Shown: positions 16,152 through 24,705, counted from the first letter of the stretch. The stretch is DNA of 64,000 bases from Arcicella rigui (GCF_034929435.1 NZ_JAYFUM010000001.1:248001-312000); one strand, 5' to 3'. Program-made: numbers and translations. Notes: a model not told the origin generated them from the letters alone.

Positions 16152-16520
16152 ATGGTACAGCAAGAATCAAGACTCGGCGTAGCAGATAACTCAGGAGCTA
16201 AAGAAGTTCTGGTTATCCGTGTGTTGGGCGGTACAGGAAAAAGATACGCTTCAATTGGTGATAAAATTGTAGTGACTGTTAAATCAGCACTTTCATCATC
16301 AAATATGAAGAAAGGTACGGTTTCTAAAGCCGTAGTAGTAAGAACTAAAAAAGAGATTCGTCGTAAAGACGGTTCATATATTCGTTTCGAGGATAACGCA
16401 GCCGTATTGTTGAATGCCAACGACGAGCCACGTGGTACTCGTATTTTCGGACCAGTTGCACGTGAATTGCGTGATGCAGGTTTCATGAAAATCGTTTCAT
16501 TAGCCCCAGAGGTGCTTTAA
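16152..16520 (+). CDS. rplN: 50S ribosomal protein L14
   Basis: 122 residues. MVQQESRLGVADNSGAKEVLVIRVLGG, RRKDGSYIRFEDNAAVLLN and PRGTRIFGPVARELR are standard. L14 forms an intersubunit bridge and is the binding site of the silencing factor RsfS. Followed by rplX after 14 nt. Confidence 0.97.
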   Translation: MVQQESRLGVADNSGAKEVLVIRVLGGTGKRYASIGDKIVVTVKSALSSSNMKKGTVSKAVVVRTKKEIRRKDGSYIRFEDNAAVLLNANDEPRGTRIFGPVARELRDAGFMKIVSLAPEVL

Positions 16521-16534
16521 TCATAATTCGTATC

Positions 16535-16867
16535 ATGGAAAGAAAGTTTAATAAGCAGCCAAAACTGCACATCAAATCTGGTGATACAGTTATCGTTATC
16601 GCTGGAAACTCAAAAGGTCAGACAGGCGTAATCAAAAAAGTATTAGTTGATAAGCAACGTGCTATCGTTGAAGGCGTAAATCTTCAAACTAAACACGTAA
16701 AGCCAAACGCTAATACTCCACAAGGTGGTATTGAGAAACGTGAAGGTTCTATTCACATCTCAAACTTGGCAGTTGCTGAAAATGGCAAGCCAGTACGTAC
16801 AGGTCGTAAATTGAACGAAGAAGGAAAGTTGCAAAGATTTTCTAAAGCAACAGGAAAGTTCATTTAA
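16535..16867 (+). CDS. rplX: 50S ribosomal protein L24
   Basis: 110 residues, KOW domain near the N-terminus (KSGDTVIVIAGNSKGQTGVI) and VEGVNLQTKHVKPN. Early-assembly protein. Closely spaced behind rplN. Confidence 0.97.
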   Translation: MERKFNKQPKLHIKSGDTVIVIAGNSKGQTGVIKKVLVDKQRAIVEGVNLQTKHVKPNANTPQGGIEKREGSIHISNLAVAENGKPVRTGRKLNEEGKLQRFSKATGKFI

Positions 16868-16881
16868 TTAAATCTCAAGTA

Positions 16882-16907
16882 AATAGCTTTGCTTTGGTAG
16901 AGCTATT
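16882..16907. repeat. Hairpin between rplX and rplE
   Basis: AATAGCT (16882-16888) pairs with AGCTATT (16901-16907), loop 12 nt; it precedes the separate 17-nt rplE hairpin. Confidence 0.45.
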
Positions 16908-16918
16908 CAATTGAAAAA

Positions 16919-16935
16919 GTGGGTCGGAAATCCAC
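16919..16935 (+). promoter_or_regulatory. 17-nt hairpin directly upstream of rplE
   Basis: GTGGGT/ATCCAC form a 6-bp stem (one G-U wobble) around the 5-nt loop CGGAA; the rplE ATG is 15 nt downstream. A copy with the same stem and a one-base loop change lies upstream of rplR at 19152-19168. L5 and L18 are the 5S-rRNA-binding proteins of the cluster. Confidence 0.45.
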
Positions 16936-16950
16936 ATAAATTTTCATAAA

Positions 16951-17505
16951 ATGACAACTACAAGACTGAAAGATAAGTATGTAAATGAAATCGTTCCTGC
17001 TTTAAAGGAAAAATTTCAATACAAATCAGTAATGCAAGTTCCTAAAATTACTAAAGTTGTAATCAACAAAGGTATCGGAGCTGCCGTGGCTGACAAGAAA
17101 TTGATTGATACGGGTATTGAAGAAATCACCCTTATCGCCGGACAAAAAGCCGTTGCTACAATTTCTAAGAAAGCAATTTCTAACTTCAAATTACGTGAAA
17201 ATATGCCTATCGGTGTGAAAGTAACGTTGAGAGGTAACAAAATGTACGAATTCCTTGACCGTTTGATGACTGTATCACTTCCACGTGTACGTGACTTCAA
17301 AGGGGTGTCAGACAAAGGTTTTGATGGCCGTGGTAACTATACATTAGGTGTTAAAGAACAAATCATCTTCCCTGAAATCTCTATTGACAAAGTTAATAAA
17401 ATCTCAGGTATGGATATTACATTCGTAACTACCGCAAACACTGACGAAGAGGCAAACGCATTGTTGAAAGCATTAGGAATGCCTTTCTCAAATCAGAAGA
17501 AGTAA
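16951..17505 (+). CDS. rplE: 50S ribosomal protein L5
   Basis: 184 residues. VPKITKVVINKGIGAAVADKK, AISNFKLRENMPIGVKVTLRG, LPRVRDFKGVSDKGFDGRGNYTLG (split motif) and FPEI are the L5 signatures. L5 binds 5S rRNA and contacts S13 and P-site tRNA. The gene is preceded by a small hairpin shared with rplR. Confidence 0.97.
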   Translation: MTTTRLKDKYVNEIVPALKEKFQYKSVMQVPKITKVVINKGIGAAVADKKLIDTGIEEITLIAGQKAVATISKKAISNFKLRENMPIGVKVTLRGNKMYEFLDRLMTVSLPRVRDFKGVSDKGFDGRGNYTLGVKEQIIFPEISIDKVNKISGMDITFVTTANTDEEANALLKALGMPFSNQKK

Positions 17506-17513
17506 TTGATTTA

Positions 17514-17606
17514 AGTTATCTGTTGAACTGTTATTAATGATATTGTTCGTTTTGAATCAATTCTTCAATAGCAATTAACTGATAACGGAAACAGATAACC
17601 GATAAC
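17514..17606. repeat. Intercistronic dyad between rplE and rpsN
   Basis: AGTTATCTGTT and following bases (17514-17535) pair with the GATAAC-rich right arm (17577-17606); the words GATAACGG, CAGATAACC and GATAACAC are iterated. Confidence 0.55.
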
Positions 17607-17626
17607 ACATAAAGATTCTCAACACA

Positions 17627-17896
17627 ATGGCAAAAGAATCAGTAAAAGCAAGAGAAAGAAAAAAAGAAGCAACCGTTGCTAAATATGCTGCTAAACGTGC
17701 TGCATTAAAAGCTGCTGGTGATTATTTAGGGCTTGATAAGTTACCTAAAAATGCTTCGCCTGTACGTTTGCACAACCGTTGTAAACTAACTGGTCGTCCA
17801 AGAGGTTATATGCGTAAATTCGGAATTAACCGTGTTACGTTCCGCCAAATGGCATCAGATGGTTTGATTCCAGGTGTAACAAAATCAAGCTGGTAG
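17627..17896 (+). CDS. rpsN: 30S ribosomal protein S14, zinc-free (C-) form
   Basis: 89 residues. The long form: NRCKLTGRPRGYMRKFGINR and GLIPGVTKSSW are conserved, while the CxxC pairs of the 61-residue zinc form are absent. Located in the normal place between rplE and rpsH. Confidence 0.97.
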   Translation: MAKESVKARERKKEATVAKYAAKRAALKAAGDYLGLDKLPKNASPVRLHNRCKLTGRPRGYMRKFGINRVTFRQMASDGLIPGVTKSSW

Positions 17897-17958
17897 TATC
17901 CTTCGGCATAAGATAATTGATAGTTAAGTAATTAGATTTATTTTAATATTAAATTATC

Positions 17959-17989
17959 TTGCCTTCTTAATTTTAATTCCGTAATTTTG
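17959..17989 (+). promoter_or_regulatory. Internal promoter upstream of rpsH
   Basis: TTG at 17959-17961, a 20-nt spacer and TAATTTTG at 17982-17989, 41 nt before the rpsH ATG, in a 134-nt gap. The match is as good as P1 and could raise expression of the second half of the cluster. Confidence 0.5.
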
Positions 17990-18030
17990 CGAGCCTTTTC
18001 AGGAAAGGTTCGTTTCAAATATCGAAAACA

Positions 18031-18426
18031 ATGACAGATCCAATAGCAGATTACTTAACACGATTGAGAAATGCCATCAAGGCACGCCATAGAATCGTTG
18101 AAATTCCTGCTTCTAACATCAAAAAGGAAATCACTAAAGTGCTTTTTGATAAAGGATATATTCAAAACTATAAATTTGACGATACAACTGTTCAGGGTAC
18201 CATCAAAGTTGCTTTGAAGTATAACCCCGTTACTAAGCAGTCGGCAATCGTTAAATTAGAAAGAATTTCTAAGCCAGGTTTACGTAAGTACAAAGGTGCA
18301 ACGGAGTTGCCACGTGTATTGAACGGCTTAGGTATTGCAATTCTTTCGACATCAAAAGGGGTTATCACCGATAAAGAAGCTCGTGTGTTAAACGTTGGTG
18401 GTGAAGTGCTTTGCCACGTGTATTAA
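18031..18426 (+). CDS. rpsH: 30S ribosomal protein S8
   Basis: 131 residues. MTDPIADYLTRLRNAIKARH, the RISKPGLRKYKG loop and LGIAILSTSKGVITDKEAR are standard. S8 binds central-domain 16S rRNA and, in E. coli, represses the spc operon at the rplE start. An internal promoter candidate precedes it. Confidence 0.97.
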   Translation: MTDPIADYLTRLRNAIKARHRIVEIPASNIKKEITKVLFDKGYIQNYKFDDTTVQGTIKVALKYNPVTKQSAIVKLERISKPGLRKYKGATELPRVLNGLGIAILSTSKGVITDKEARVLNVGGEVLCHVY

Positions 18427-18511
18427 TATTTCTTAACGCTGAAAGAAGTTTCCATCAATGTTATCTTTTAGAGACGTGATGGCTTCCATCTAAGCAAAAC
18501 TATTTACAAAA

Positions 18512-19066
18512 ATGTCAAGAATTGGCAATAAAGTTATCACGTTACCAGCTGGTGTTGGTGTAACAATTGATAAAAATCATGTGTCGGTAAAAGGCCCTAA
18601 AGGTACTTTAGAGCGTACAATTGATCCAGATATTATTGTTGAAGTAGAAGGTACTGAATTAGCAGTTAAACGTCCTACTGAACAAAAACGTCACAAAGCT
18701 CTTCATGGTTTGTACCGTTCATTAATCAATAACATGGTTATTGGTGTAAGCGAAGGTTATAAAGCACAGATGGAAATTGTTGGGGTTGGTTACAAAGCTT
18801 CAAATCAAGGCAATATTCTTGAGTTAAGTTTAGGTTATTCTCACTCAGTATTTATTCAGATTCCAAACGAATTGAAAGTAACTACTGCTATGGAGAAAGG
18901 TCAAAACCCTAAAGTAACTTTAGAAGGAATTGATAAAGAATTGATTGGTCAAGTTTCAGCAAAAATTCGTTCATTACGTAAAATTGAACCTTACAAAGGT
19001 AAAGGTATTCGTTTTGTGGGTGAGCAAATTCGTAGAAAAGCTGGTAAAACTGGCGGTAAAAAATAA
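18512..19066 (+). CDS. rplF: 50S ribosomal protein L6
   Basis: 184 residues, two L6 repeats: MSRIGNKVITLPAGV, VKGPKGTLER and LHGLYRSLINNMVIGVSEG in the first; GIDKELIGQVSAKIRSLRKIEPYKGKG in the second, ending in the basic RRKAGKTGGKK. Normal length. Confidence 0.97.
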   Translation: MSRIGNKVITLPAGVGVTIDKNHVSVKGPKGTLERTIDPDIIVEVEGTELAVKRPTEQKRHKALHGLYRSLINNMVIGVSEGYKAQMEIVGVGYKASNQGNILELSLGYSHSVFIQIPNELKVTTAMEKGQNPKVTLEGIDKELIGQVSAKIRSLRKIEPYKGKGIRFVGEQIRRKAGKTGGKK

Positions 19067-19087
19067 TTATAATTTGCAATTATTGAG

Positions 19088-19126
19088 ATTTGAAAATTTG
19101 AAAATGTATTGTTTTCAAATTTTCAA
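19088..19126. repeat. Perfect 16-bp hairpin between rplF and rplR
   Basis: TTTGAAAATTTGAAAA (19088-19103) and TTTTCAAATTTTCAAA (19111-19126) are exact complements around a 7-nt loop. This is the cleanest member of the TTTGAAAA dyad group. Confidence 0.8.
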
Positions 19127-19151
19127 ACTCTTTATGTTTCAAATTGAAATC

Positions 19152-19168
19152 GTGGGTCGGTAATCCAC
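19152..19168 (+). promoter_or_regulatory. 17-nt hairpin directly upstream of rplR
   Basis: Same GTGGGT/ATCCAC stem as before rplE, with loop CGGTA in place of CGGAA. The rplR ATG is 19 nt downstream. The single difference between the two copies lies in the loop. Confidence 0.45.
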
Positions 19169-19187
19169 AAAACTTATAAACATTACA

Positions 19188-19535
19188 ATGGCTACGCAAA
19201 AAGATTCAAGAAGATTACGCATTAAACGGTCAATCAGAGCTAAAGTTTCTGGTACTGCCAGCAAACCAAGATTGTCGGTGTTCCGTTCAAATACGGGCGT
19301 TTATGCTCAGTTGATTGACGACGTTCAAGGACATACCTTAGCAGCAGTTTCAACAAAAGAATTGGGATTAGCAAACGGTAATATCGAAAATGCTAAACAA
19401 GTAGGAGTAAAAATCGCAGAAAAGGCATTAGCGGCTGGTATTTTAGCGGTTGTTTTTGACCGTAACGGATACTTGTATCACGGTCGTGTAAAAGCAATTG
19501 CCGACGGTGCAAGAGAAGGGGGTCTTAAATTCTAA
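19188..19535 (+). CDS. rplR: 50S ribosomal protein L18
   Basis: 115 residues. RLRIKRSIRAKVSGTASKPRLSV, then SNTGVYAQLIDDVQG and VVFDRNGYLYHGRVKAIADGAREGG. L18 binds 5S rRNA and helps it join the central protuberance. Confidence 0.97.
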   Translation: MATQKDSRRLRIKRSIRAKVSGTASKPRLSVFRSNTGVYAQLIDDVQGHTLAAVSTKELGLANGNIENAKQVGVKIAEKALAAGILAVVFDRNGYLYHGRVKAIADGAREGGLKF

Positions 19536-19602
19536 TTAGTTAATTTGACCATATTATTACCATAATAATGTTCAAATTCACAAATTTTCAAATTCAGAAA
19601 AA

Positions 19603-20121
19603 ATGTCGCAATTAATATCAAAGCCAATAAAGGTTAACGAAGGCGAATTGAAAGAAAAAGTGGTTGCTATCAACCGTGTAGCAAAAGTAGTAAAAGGTGG
19701 ACGTCGTTTCAGCTTTTCTGCAATTGTTGTAGTAGGGGATGGAAAAGGTATCGTTGGATTCGGTTTAGGTAAAGCTAACGAAGTAACAGATGCTATCGCT
19801 AAAGGTATCGAAGATGCAAAGAAAAATGTATTCCAAGTAGCTTTATTGAAAAACTCAGTACCTCACGAACAAATTGGTAAATTCTCAGGTGGTTTCGTAT
19901 TGTTAAAGCCTGCTGCTCCTGGTACTGGAGTAATCGCTGGTGGTGCGATGCGTGCTGTATTAGAATCTGCTGGTGTACATGACGTATTAGCAAAATCAAA
20001 AGGTTCTTCAAACCCACATAACGTGGTTAAAGCAACAGTTGATGCTCTTGTGAAAATGAGAAACCCGCATACAGTTGCCTTCCAAAGAAGTGTTTCTTTA
20101 GCAAAAGTGTTCAACGGATAG
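19603..20121 (+). CDS. rpsE: 30S ribosomal protein S5
   Basis: 172 residues. LKEKVVAINRVAKVVKGGRRFSF, VVGDGKGIVGFGLGKA and PGTGVIAGGAMRAVLESAGV define the dsRBD-like and C-terminal domains. It lies at the mRNA entry channel next to S3 and S4 and affects decoding fidelity. Confidence 0.97.
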   Translation: MSQLISKPIKVNEGELKEKVVAINRVAKVVKGGRRFSFSAIVVVGDGKGIVGFGLGKANEVTDAIAKGIEDAKKNVFQVALLKNSVPHEQIGKFSGGFVLLKPAAPGTGVIAGGAMRAVLESAGVHDVLAKSKGSSNPHNVVKATVDALVKMRNPHTVAFQRSVSLAKVFNG

Positions 20122-20130
20122 AGTTACGAA

Positions 20131-20208
20131 ATTATGAATTATGAATTATGAAATGGCTAATAGCCTTGGTAATTCACAATTCATATTTTTGAATTCATAA
20201 TTCAAAAT
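20131..20208. repeat. Intercistronic dyad between rpsE and rpmD
   Basis: ATTATGAATTATGAATTATG (from 20131) and the right arm at 20173-20208 (AATTCACAATTCAT, GAATTCATAATTC) pair; a nested GGCTA/TAGCC (20155-20165) forms the apex. Confidence 0.65.
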
Positions 20209-20213
20209 AAGCC

Positions 20214-20393
20214 ATGTCAAAGGTAAAAATTACACAAGTAAAAAGTACAATCAAACGTCCAGAAGTTCAAAAACGTACTATGCAAGCTTTAGGTTTGGGT
20301 AAATTGAACAAAAGCGTTGAAAAAGAATTGAACCCAGCTATCGCAGGTATGATTCGTGCGGTTCAACACATGATTGTAGTTGAAAATATCTAA
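20214..20393 (+). CDS. rpmD: 50S ribosomal protein L30
   Basis: 59 residues, ATG at 20214 to TAA at 20391-20393. Begins MSKVKITQVKSTI and contains RTMQALGLGKLNKS and AGMIRAVQHMIVVENI, the compact L30 fold. It fills the expected place between rpsE and rplO. Confidence 0.96.
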   Translation: MSKVKITQVKSTIKRPEVQKRTMQALGLGKLNKSVEKELNPAIAGMIRAVQHMIVVENI

Positions 20394-20473
20394 GATTTTA
20401 GAGGTTATACTCAAAATCAAGCGAGTTACTCCACAGGGGAGTAGCGTTTAGCAAACTTTTAAAAATTAATACA

Positions 20474-20920
20474 ATGAATCTTTCTTCATTACAGCCTGCT
20501 TCAGGCTCAACAAAAGTTAGAAAAAGAGTTGGTCGTGGTGCTGGTTCTGGTTTAGGTGGTACTTCAGCTCGTGGACATAAAGGTGCAAAATCACGTTCAG
20601 GTTATTCTCGTAAAGCTGGTTTTGAAGGTGGTCAAATGCCTCTTCAAAGACGTGTTCCGAAATTCGGATTTAAAAATATTAACCGTGTAGAGTATAAAGC
20701 TATCAACCTTGATACTCTTCAGGCATTAGCTGATTCAATTGGAGTAACAGTAATCAACCATGATGTACTTTACAACAATGGATTGGTTTCTAAAAACGAT
20801 TTAGTTAAAATCTTATCTCGTGGTACAGTAACTTCAGCTTTAGAAGTAACAGTTAAAGGTTTTTCTGAATCAGCTAAAGCTGCTATCGAAGCAGCAGGCG
20901 GAAAAGCAATTGTGGGGTAG
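20474..20920 (+). CDS. rplO: 50S ribosomal protein L15
   Basis: 148 residues. MNLSSLQPASGSTKVRKRVGRG, the glycine-rich GSGLGGTSARGHKGAKSRSG and GGQMPLQRRVPKFGF form the extended N-terminal arm buried in 23S rRNA; the globular C-terminal part ends VKGFSESAKAAIEAAGG. Preceded by a short GTTACTCC/GGAGTAGC hairpin near 20425-20446. Confidence 0.97.
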   Translation: MNLSSLQPASGSTKVRKRVGRGAGSGLGGTSARGHKGAKSRSGYSRKAGFEGGQMPLQRRVPKFGFKNINRVEYKAINLDTLQALADSIGVTVINHDVLYNNGLVSKNDLVKILSRGTVTSALEVTVKGFSESAKAAIEAAGGKAIVG

Positions 20921-21130
20921 TTTGAAATTATGTAAATTTGAAACTTCAAATCAACTTCAAAGTTTTTGTTAGTTATCGAGTTTCTAAATTCCCGATTTTC
21001 AAATTAATTAGATAAACAACAGAAATATTTGAGTAATCGTGTAAAAAGCTGGCAACAGATTTGTGATTAAAGAAAAAGTTGAACAATTTCAGTTTTCATT
21101 CATTATTTGACGATTATTTAAACAGATAGC

Positions 21131-22453
21131 ATGAACAAGTTTATTAACACTATCAAAAACATTTTCTCAATAGAGGAGCTAAGAGGTAGAATTCTTAACA
21201 CCCTGTTGTTTATCACCTTTTTCCGTTTAGGTTCATATATTGTTTTGCCAGGCATTGATGCTAATAAGTTAGAACAAAAAGGAGATGGCGGTTTATTAGG
21301 TTTGTTGAATATGTTTTCGGGTGGAGCATTTAACAATGCTTCAATATTTGCTTTAGGTATTATGCCTTATATTTCTGCTTCTATTGCAATTCAATTATTA
21401 ACAATTGCTTTGCCGTATTTCCAAAAGATGCAGAAAGATGGGGAATCTGGAAGAAAGAAATTAAATCAAATTACACGTGTTTTGACAATTTTTGTCACTG
21501 CTGCACAAGCAACTGCGTATTTACAAACTACTATTCCTGCCGACGCCATTATTGTTAGTGCATGGTCTTTCCGTTTGTTTTCGGTAATTATTCTAATTGC
21601 TGGTACAATGTTTTGTATGTGGTTAGGTGAAAAAATCACAGATAAAGGAGTAGGTAATGGTATTTCAATGCTAATTATGATTGGTATTGTATCTCGTTTC
21701 CCTGGTTCAATTATCGGTGAAGCTCAATCTCGTGGTATGTCTGGTGCTTTATTGTTTGTGATTGAAGTTGTAGTTTTATTCTTTGTTGTAATGGGAGCTG
21801 TAATGGTTACTCAGGCGGTAAGAAGAATACCTGTACAATATGCTAAACAAGTAGTAGGTAATAGAGCAGTAGCTGCAAGTGGAGAACGTCAGTACATTCC
21901 ATTAAAATTAAATTCGGCTGGTGTAATGCCAATCATTTTTGCTCAAGCATTAATGTTTGTACCGGGTTTAGTAGCAGGTTCTTTTGCTGAAAAAAGCGAG
22001 TTCGCACAATCAATTGCTCAGAAATTTAGTGACTTTACTTCAATAGAATATAATTTGTTATTTGCGTTCTTGATTATCGTGTTTACATTTTTCTACACGG
22101 CTATTTCAATTAACCCAACGCAAATTTCTGATGATATGAAAAGAGGTGGTGGTTTTGTTCCGGGTGTTAAACCTGGTGAAGCTACATCAAGTTTCATTGC
22201 AGATATTTTAGATAGAATTACTTTGCCGGGTGCAATCATGTTAGCTGTTATCGCTATTCTTCCTGCACTTGCAAGTTTATTTGGTATCACTCGTGGTTTT
22301 GCTTCTTTCTTCGGAGGTACATCTTTACTTATCTTAGTAGGTGTAGTATTAGATACTTTACAACAGATTGAAAGTTACTTGTTGATGCGTAAATATGAAG
22401 GCTTGATGCAATCAGGTAGAGTAAAAGGTAGAACAGAGGCGATTGCTCAGTAA
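21131..22453 (+). CDS. secY: Protein translocase subunit SecY
   Basis: 440 residues with about ten membrane spans. IEELRGRILNTLLFITFFRLGSY opens TM1; the plug region follows with GLLGLLNMFSGGAFNNASIFALGIMPYI; VGNGISMLIMIGIVSR, RRIPVQYAKQ and LKLNSAGVMPIIFAQAL are SecY signatures; the C-terminal loop contains EGLMQSGRVKGR. Forms the inner-membrane channel with SecE and SecG. The 210-nt gap before it is longer than usual in the cluster and AT-rich; adk does not follow, as is normal for Bacteroidota. Confidence 0.97.
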   Translation: MNKFINTIKNIFSIEELRGRILNTLLFITFFRLGSYIVLPGIDANKLEQKGDGGLLGLLNMFSGGAFNNASIFALGIMPYISASIAIQLLTIALPYFQKMQKDGESGRKKLNQITRVLTIFVTAAQATAYLQTTIPADAIIVSAWSFRLFSVIILIAGTMFCMWLGEKITDKGVGNGISMLIMIGIVSRFPGSIIGEAQSRGMSGALLFVIEVVVLFFVVMGAVMVTQAVRRIPVQYAKQVVGNRAVAASGERQYIPLKLNSAGVMPIIFAQALMFVPGLVAGSFAEKSEFAQSIAQKFSDFTSIEYNLLFAFLIIVFTFFYTAISINPTQISDDMKRGGGFVPGVKPGEATSSFIADILDRITLPGAIMLAVIAILPALASLFGITRGFASFFGGTSLLILVGVVLDTLQQIESYLLMRKYEGLMQSGRVKGRTEAIAQ

Positions 22454-22489
22454 ATTTTAAGGATAAACGTATCCTTGACACAATAAATA

Positions 22490-23296
22490 ATGATTTATCT
22501 AAAAACAAATAGCGACTTAGAAATAATAAGAGCTAATGGAGTTATACTTGGTCAGACTCATGCTGAAGTTGCCAAATTATTGAAACCAGGCATTACAACG
22601 AAAGAGTTAGATAAAGTTGCTTACGAATTTATTAAAGACAATAATAGTATTCCTTCTTTTTTAAATTATAATGTAAGTGGAAACAAGTTCCCAGCTTCAT
22701 TATGTATTTCGGTAAATGATGTTGTTGTTCATGGGATTCCAAATAATTATCAGCTTAAAGACGGAGATATTGTTTCAATTGATTGCGGTGTATTTAAAAA
22801 TGGTTTTCATGCAGACAGTGCCTATACTTATGCAATTGGAAACGTAAATGAAGAAACCCTTCGTTTGTTGAAAACTACTAAAGAGTCATTATACCAAGGA
22901 ATTGAACAAGCAGTACTTGGTAAAAGAATTGGAGATATTGGCTTTGCCATTCAATCTTATAATGAGAAAGTAGGTTTTACCATTGTTAGAGAATTAGTAG
23001 GGCATGGTGTTGGGAAATCTCTTCACGAAAAGCCAGAAGTAGCAAACTATGGTAGAAGAGGAGATGGAGCAAAGTTGAAAGAAAACATGGTAATTGCCAT
23101 TGAACCAATGGTAAACCAAGGAAAGAAAGCCATCCATCAAGAGAACGACGGTTGGACAATCAGAACTCAAGACCGTAAGCCATCTGCCCATTTTGAACAT
23201 ACAGTAGCAATTAAAAAAGATAAGGCAGACATTCTTACAACGTTTAAGTTTATAGAAGAAGTAATAGCTAAATCAGAGTACATCGTTAATATTTGA
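22490..23296 (+). CDS. map: Methionine aminopeptidase, type I
   Basis: 268 residues. Removes the initiator methionine from nascent proteins. The five metal ligands are in place: SIDCGVFKNGFHADSAYTY supplies two Asp, GHGVGKSLHEKP the His, AIEPM a Glu and FEHTVAI the last Glu. There is no N-terminal zinc finger, so it is type Ia-like. An 18-bp palindrome, ATTTGAAAATTTTCAAAT (23291-23308), overlaps its stop codon. Confidence 0.95.
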   Translation: MIYLKTNSDLEIIRANGVILGQTHAEVAKLLKPGITTKELDKVAYEFIKDNNSIPSFLNYNVSGNKFPASLCISVNDVVVHGIPNNYQLKDGDIVSIDCGVFKNGFHADSAYTYAIGNVNEETLRLLKTTKESLYQGIEQAVLGKRIGDIGFAIQSYNEKVGFTIVRELVGHGVGKSLHEKPEVANYGRRGDGAKLKENMVIAIEPMVNQGKKAIHQENDGWTIRTQDRKPSAHFEHTVAIKKDKADILTTFKFIEEVIAKSEYIVNI

Positions 23297-23308
23297 AAAT
23301 TTTCAAAT
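23291..23308. repeat. Perfect 18-bp palindrome between map and infA
   Basis: ATTTGAAAATTTTCAAAT overlaps the map stop codon and uses the same TTTGAAAA word as the longer dyads. It could be a chance product of AT-rich sequence. Confidence 0.5.
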
Positions 23309-23315
23309 TGAATTT

Positions 23316-23534
23316 ATGGCAAAACAATCATCAATAGAAGTAGATGGAATTATCATTGAGGCTCTTTCAAATGCTATGTTTAGAGTAGAGTTAGAAAATA
23401 CCCATCAAGTGATTGCCCATATTTCTGGTAAGATGCGAATGAATTACATCAAAATCTTACCTGGTGATAAGGTGAAATTAGAAATGTCACCTTATGACTT
23501 AAGTAAAGCAAGAATTGTGTACCGTTACAAGTAA
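23316..23534 (+). CDS. infA: Translation initiation factor IF-1
   Basis: 72 residues, S1-like OB fold. KQSSIEVDGIIIEALSNAMFRVEL, HISGKMRMNYIKILPGDKVKLEMSPYDL and ARIVYRYK are typical. Binds the 30S A site with IF-3. Confidence 0.97.
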   Translation: MAKQSSIEVDGIIIEALSNAMFRVELENTHQVIAHISGKMRMNYIKILPGDKVKLEMSPYDLSKARIVYRYK

Positions 23535-23623
23535 AATAGGCAGTTGGCAATTGATAGTCTCAGTAAATTTTACGGATGCTTTTTGTAAAACTGTAATTAA
23601 TAGAAACATTAATAAATACTAGA

Positions 23624-23740
23624 ATGAAAGTTAAAGCGTCTATCAAGAAGCGTAGTGCTGAATGTAAAGTAATTCGTCGTCACGGAAAACTTTATGTTAT
23701 TAACAAGAAAAATCCAAAGTTCAAACAAAGACAAGGATGA
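23624..23740 (+). CDS. rpmJ: 50S ribosomal protein L36, zinc-ligand-poor form
   Basis: 38 residues, ATG at 23624 to TGA at 23738-23740. Begins MKVKASIKKRSAECKVIRR and ends NPKFKQRQG. Only one of the usual Cys-Cys-Cys-His ligands remains (Cys14), so it is the C- type that does not need zinc. Correct place between infA and rpsM. Confidence 0.95.
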   Translation: MKVKASIKKRSAECKVIRRHGKLYVINKKNPKFKQRQG

Positions 23741-23800
23741 TTATTAACATGGGGTAGTTGAGAAACTTCCTTCATTTAAAATCTAAAAAGCTAAAAAAGT

Positions 23801-24178
23801 ATGGCTCGTATTGCAGGGGTTGATATTCCCGACAAAAAAAGAGGCGAAATTGCTTTGACTTATATCTTCGGAATAGGTCGTAGCACTGCTCAGAAAATTT
23901 TAACACAGGCTAATATTTCTTTCGACAAAAAAGCTGGCGAATGGAACGATGAAGAGGCAAGTGCAATTCGTGCGATTATCGCTGGAGAATTCAAAACTGA
24001 AGGTCAACTTCGTTCTGAAATCCAGTTGAACATCAAGCGTTTGATGGACATCGGTTGTTACCGTGGTCTTCGTCACCGTAAAGGTCTTCCATTACGTGGA
24101 CAGAGAACTAAGAACAACTCTCGTACTCGTAAAGGTAAGCGTAAGACTATTGCGAACAAGAAAAAAGCTACTAAGTAA
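23801..24178 (+). CDS. rpsM: 30S ribosomal protein S13
   Basis: 125 residues. MARIAGVDIPDKKRGEIALTYIFGIG (split over two strands), IKRLMDIGCYRGLRHRKGLPLRGQ and the basic tail TRTKNNSRTRKGKRK are standard. Contacts L5 and tRNA. Confidence 0.97.
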   Translation: MARIAGVDIPDKKRGEIALTYIFGIGRSTAQKILTQANISFDKKAGEWNDEEASAIRAIIAGEFKTEGQLRSEIQLNIKRLMDIGCYRGLRHRKGLPLRGQRTKNNSRTRKGKRKTIANKKKATK

Positions 24179-24291
24179 AAATTAGACTGAGTTTAAGAAT
24201 TTAATTTCTTAATTCGTCGAGTTCTAAGATGAGAAGGTTGCCCAAAGGGAATGTACGAACTCAAAACTGGAATTGAAAAACAAATCTAACA

Positions 24292-24687
24292 ATGGCACAG
24301 GCTAAAAGAAAAGACAAAGCAAAGAAGAGAGTTGTTGTAGTTGAGCAGCATGGTCAAGTACACATCAAAGCTTCTTTTAATAACATCATTATTTCTATTA
24401 CTAACAGTCAAGGACAAGTAATCTCTTGGGCTTCTGCTGGTAAAATGGGCTTCAAAGGGTCTAAGAAAAATACTCCTTATGCTGCTCAGACTGCTGCAAC
24501 CAACTGTGCTGCAGTTGCTGTTGAAGCTGGAATGAAAAAAGCTGATGTATTTGTAAAAGGACCAGGTTCAGGTCGTGAATCTGCTATCAGAACTATCTCT
24601 AATGCTGGTATCGAAGTATTATCTATCAAAGATATTACTCCACTACCTCACAACGGATGTCGTCCTCCAAAACGTCGTAGAGTTTAA
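24292..24687 (+). CDS. rpsK: 30S ribosomal protein S11
   Basis: 131 residues. VHIKASFNNIIISITNSQG, GKMGFKGSKKNTPYAAQ, VKGPGSGRESAIR and ITPLPHNGCRPPKRRRV match S11 of the platform. A terminator-like hairpin lies 18 nt after its stop. Confidence 0.97.
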   Translation: MAQAKRKDKAKKRVVVVEQHGQVHIKASFNNIIISITNSQGQVISWASAGKMGFKGSKKNTPYAAQTAATNCAAVAVEAGMKKADVFVKGPGSGRESAIRTISNAGIEVLSIKDITPLPHNGCRPPKRRRV

Positions 24688-24705
24688 TCTTCTTAAAAAT
24701 TTACT

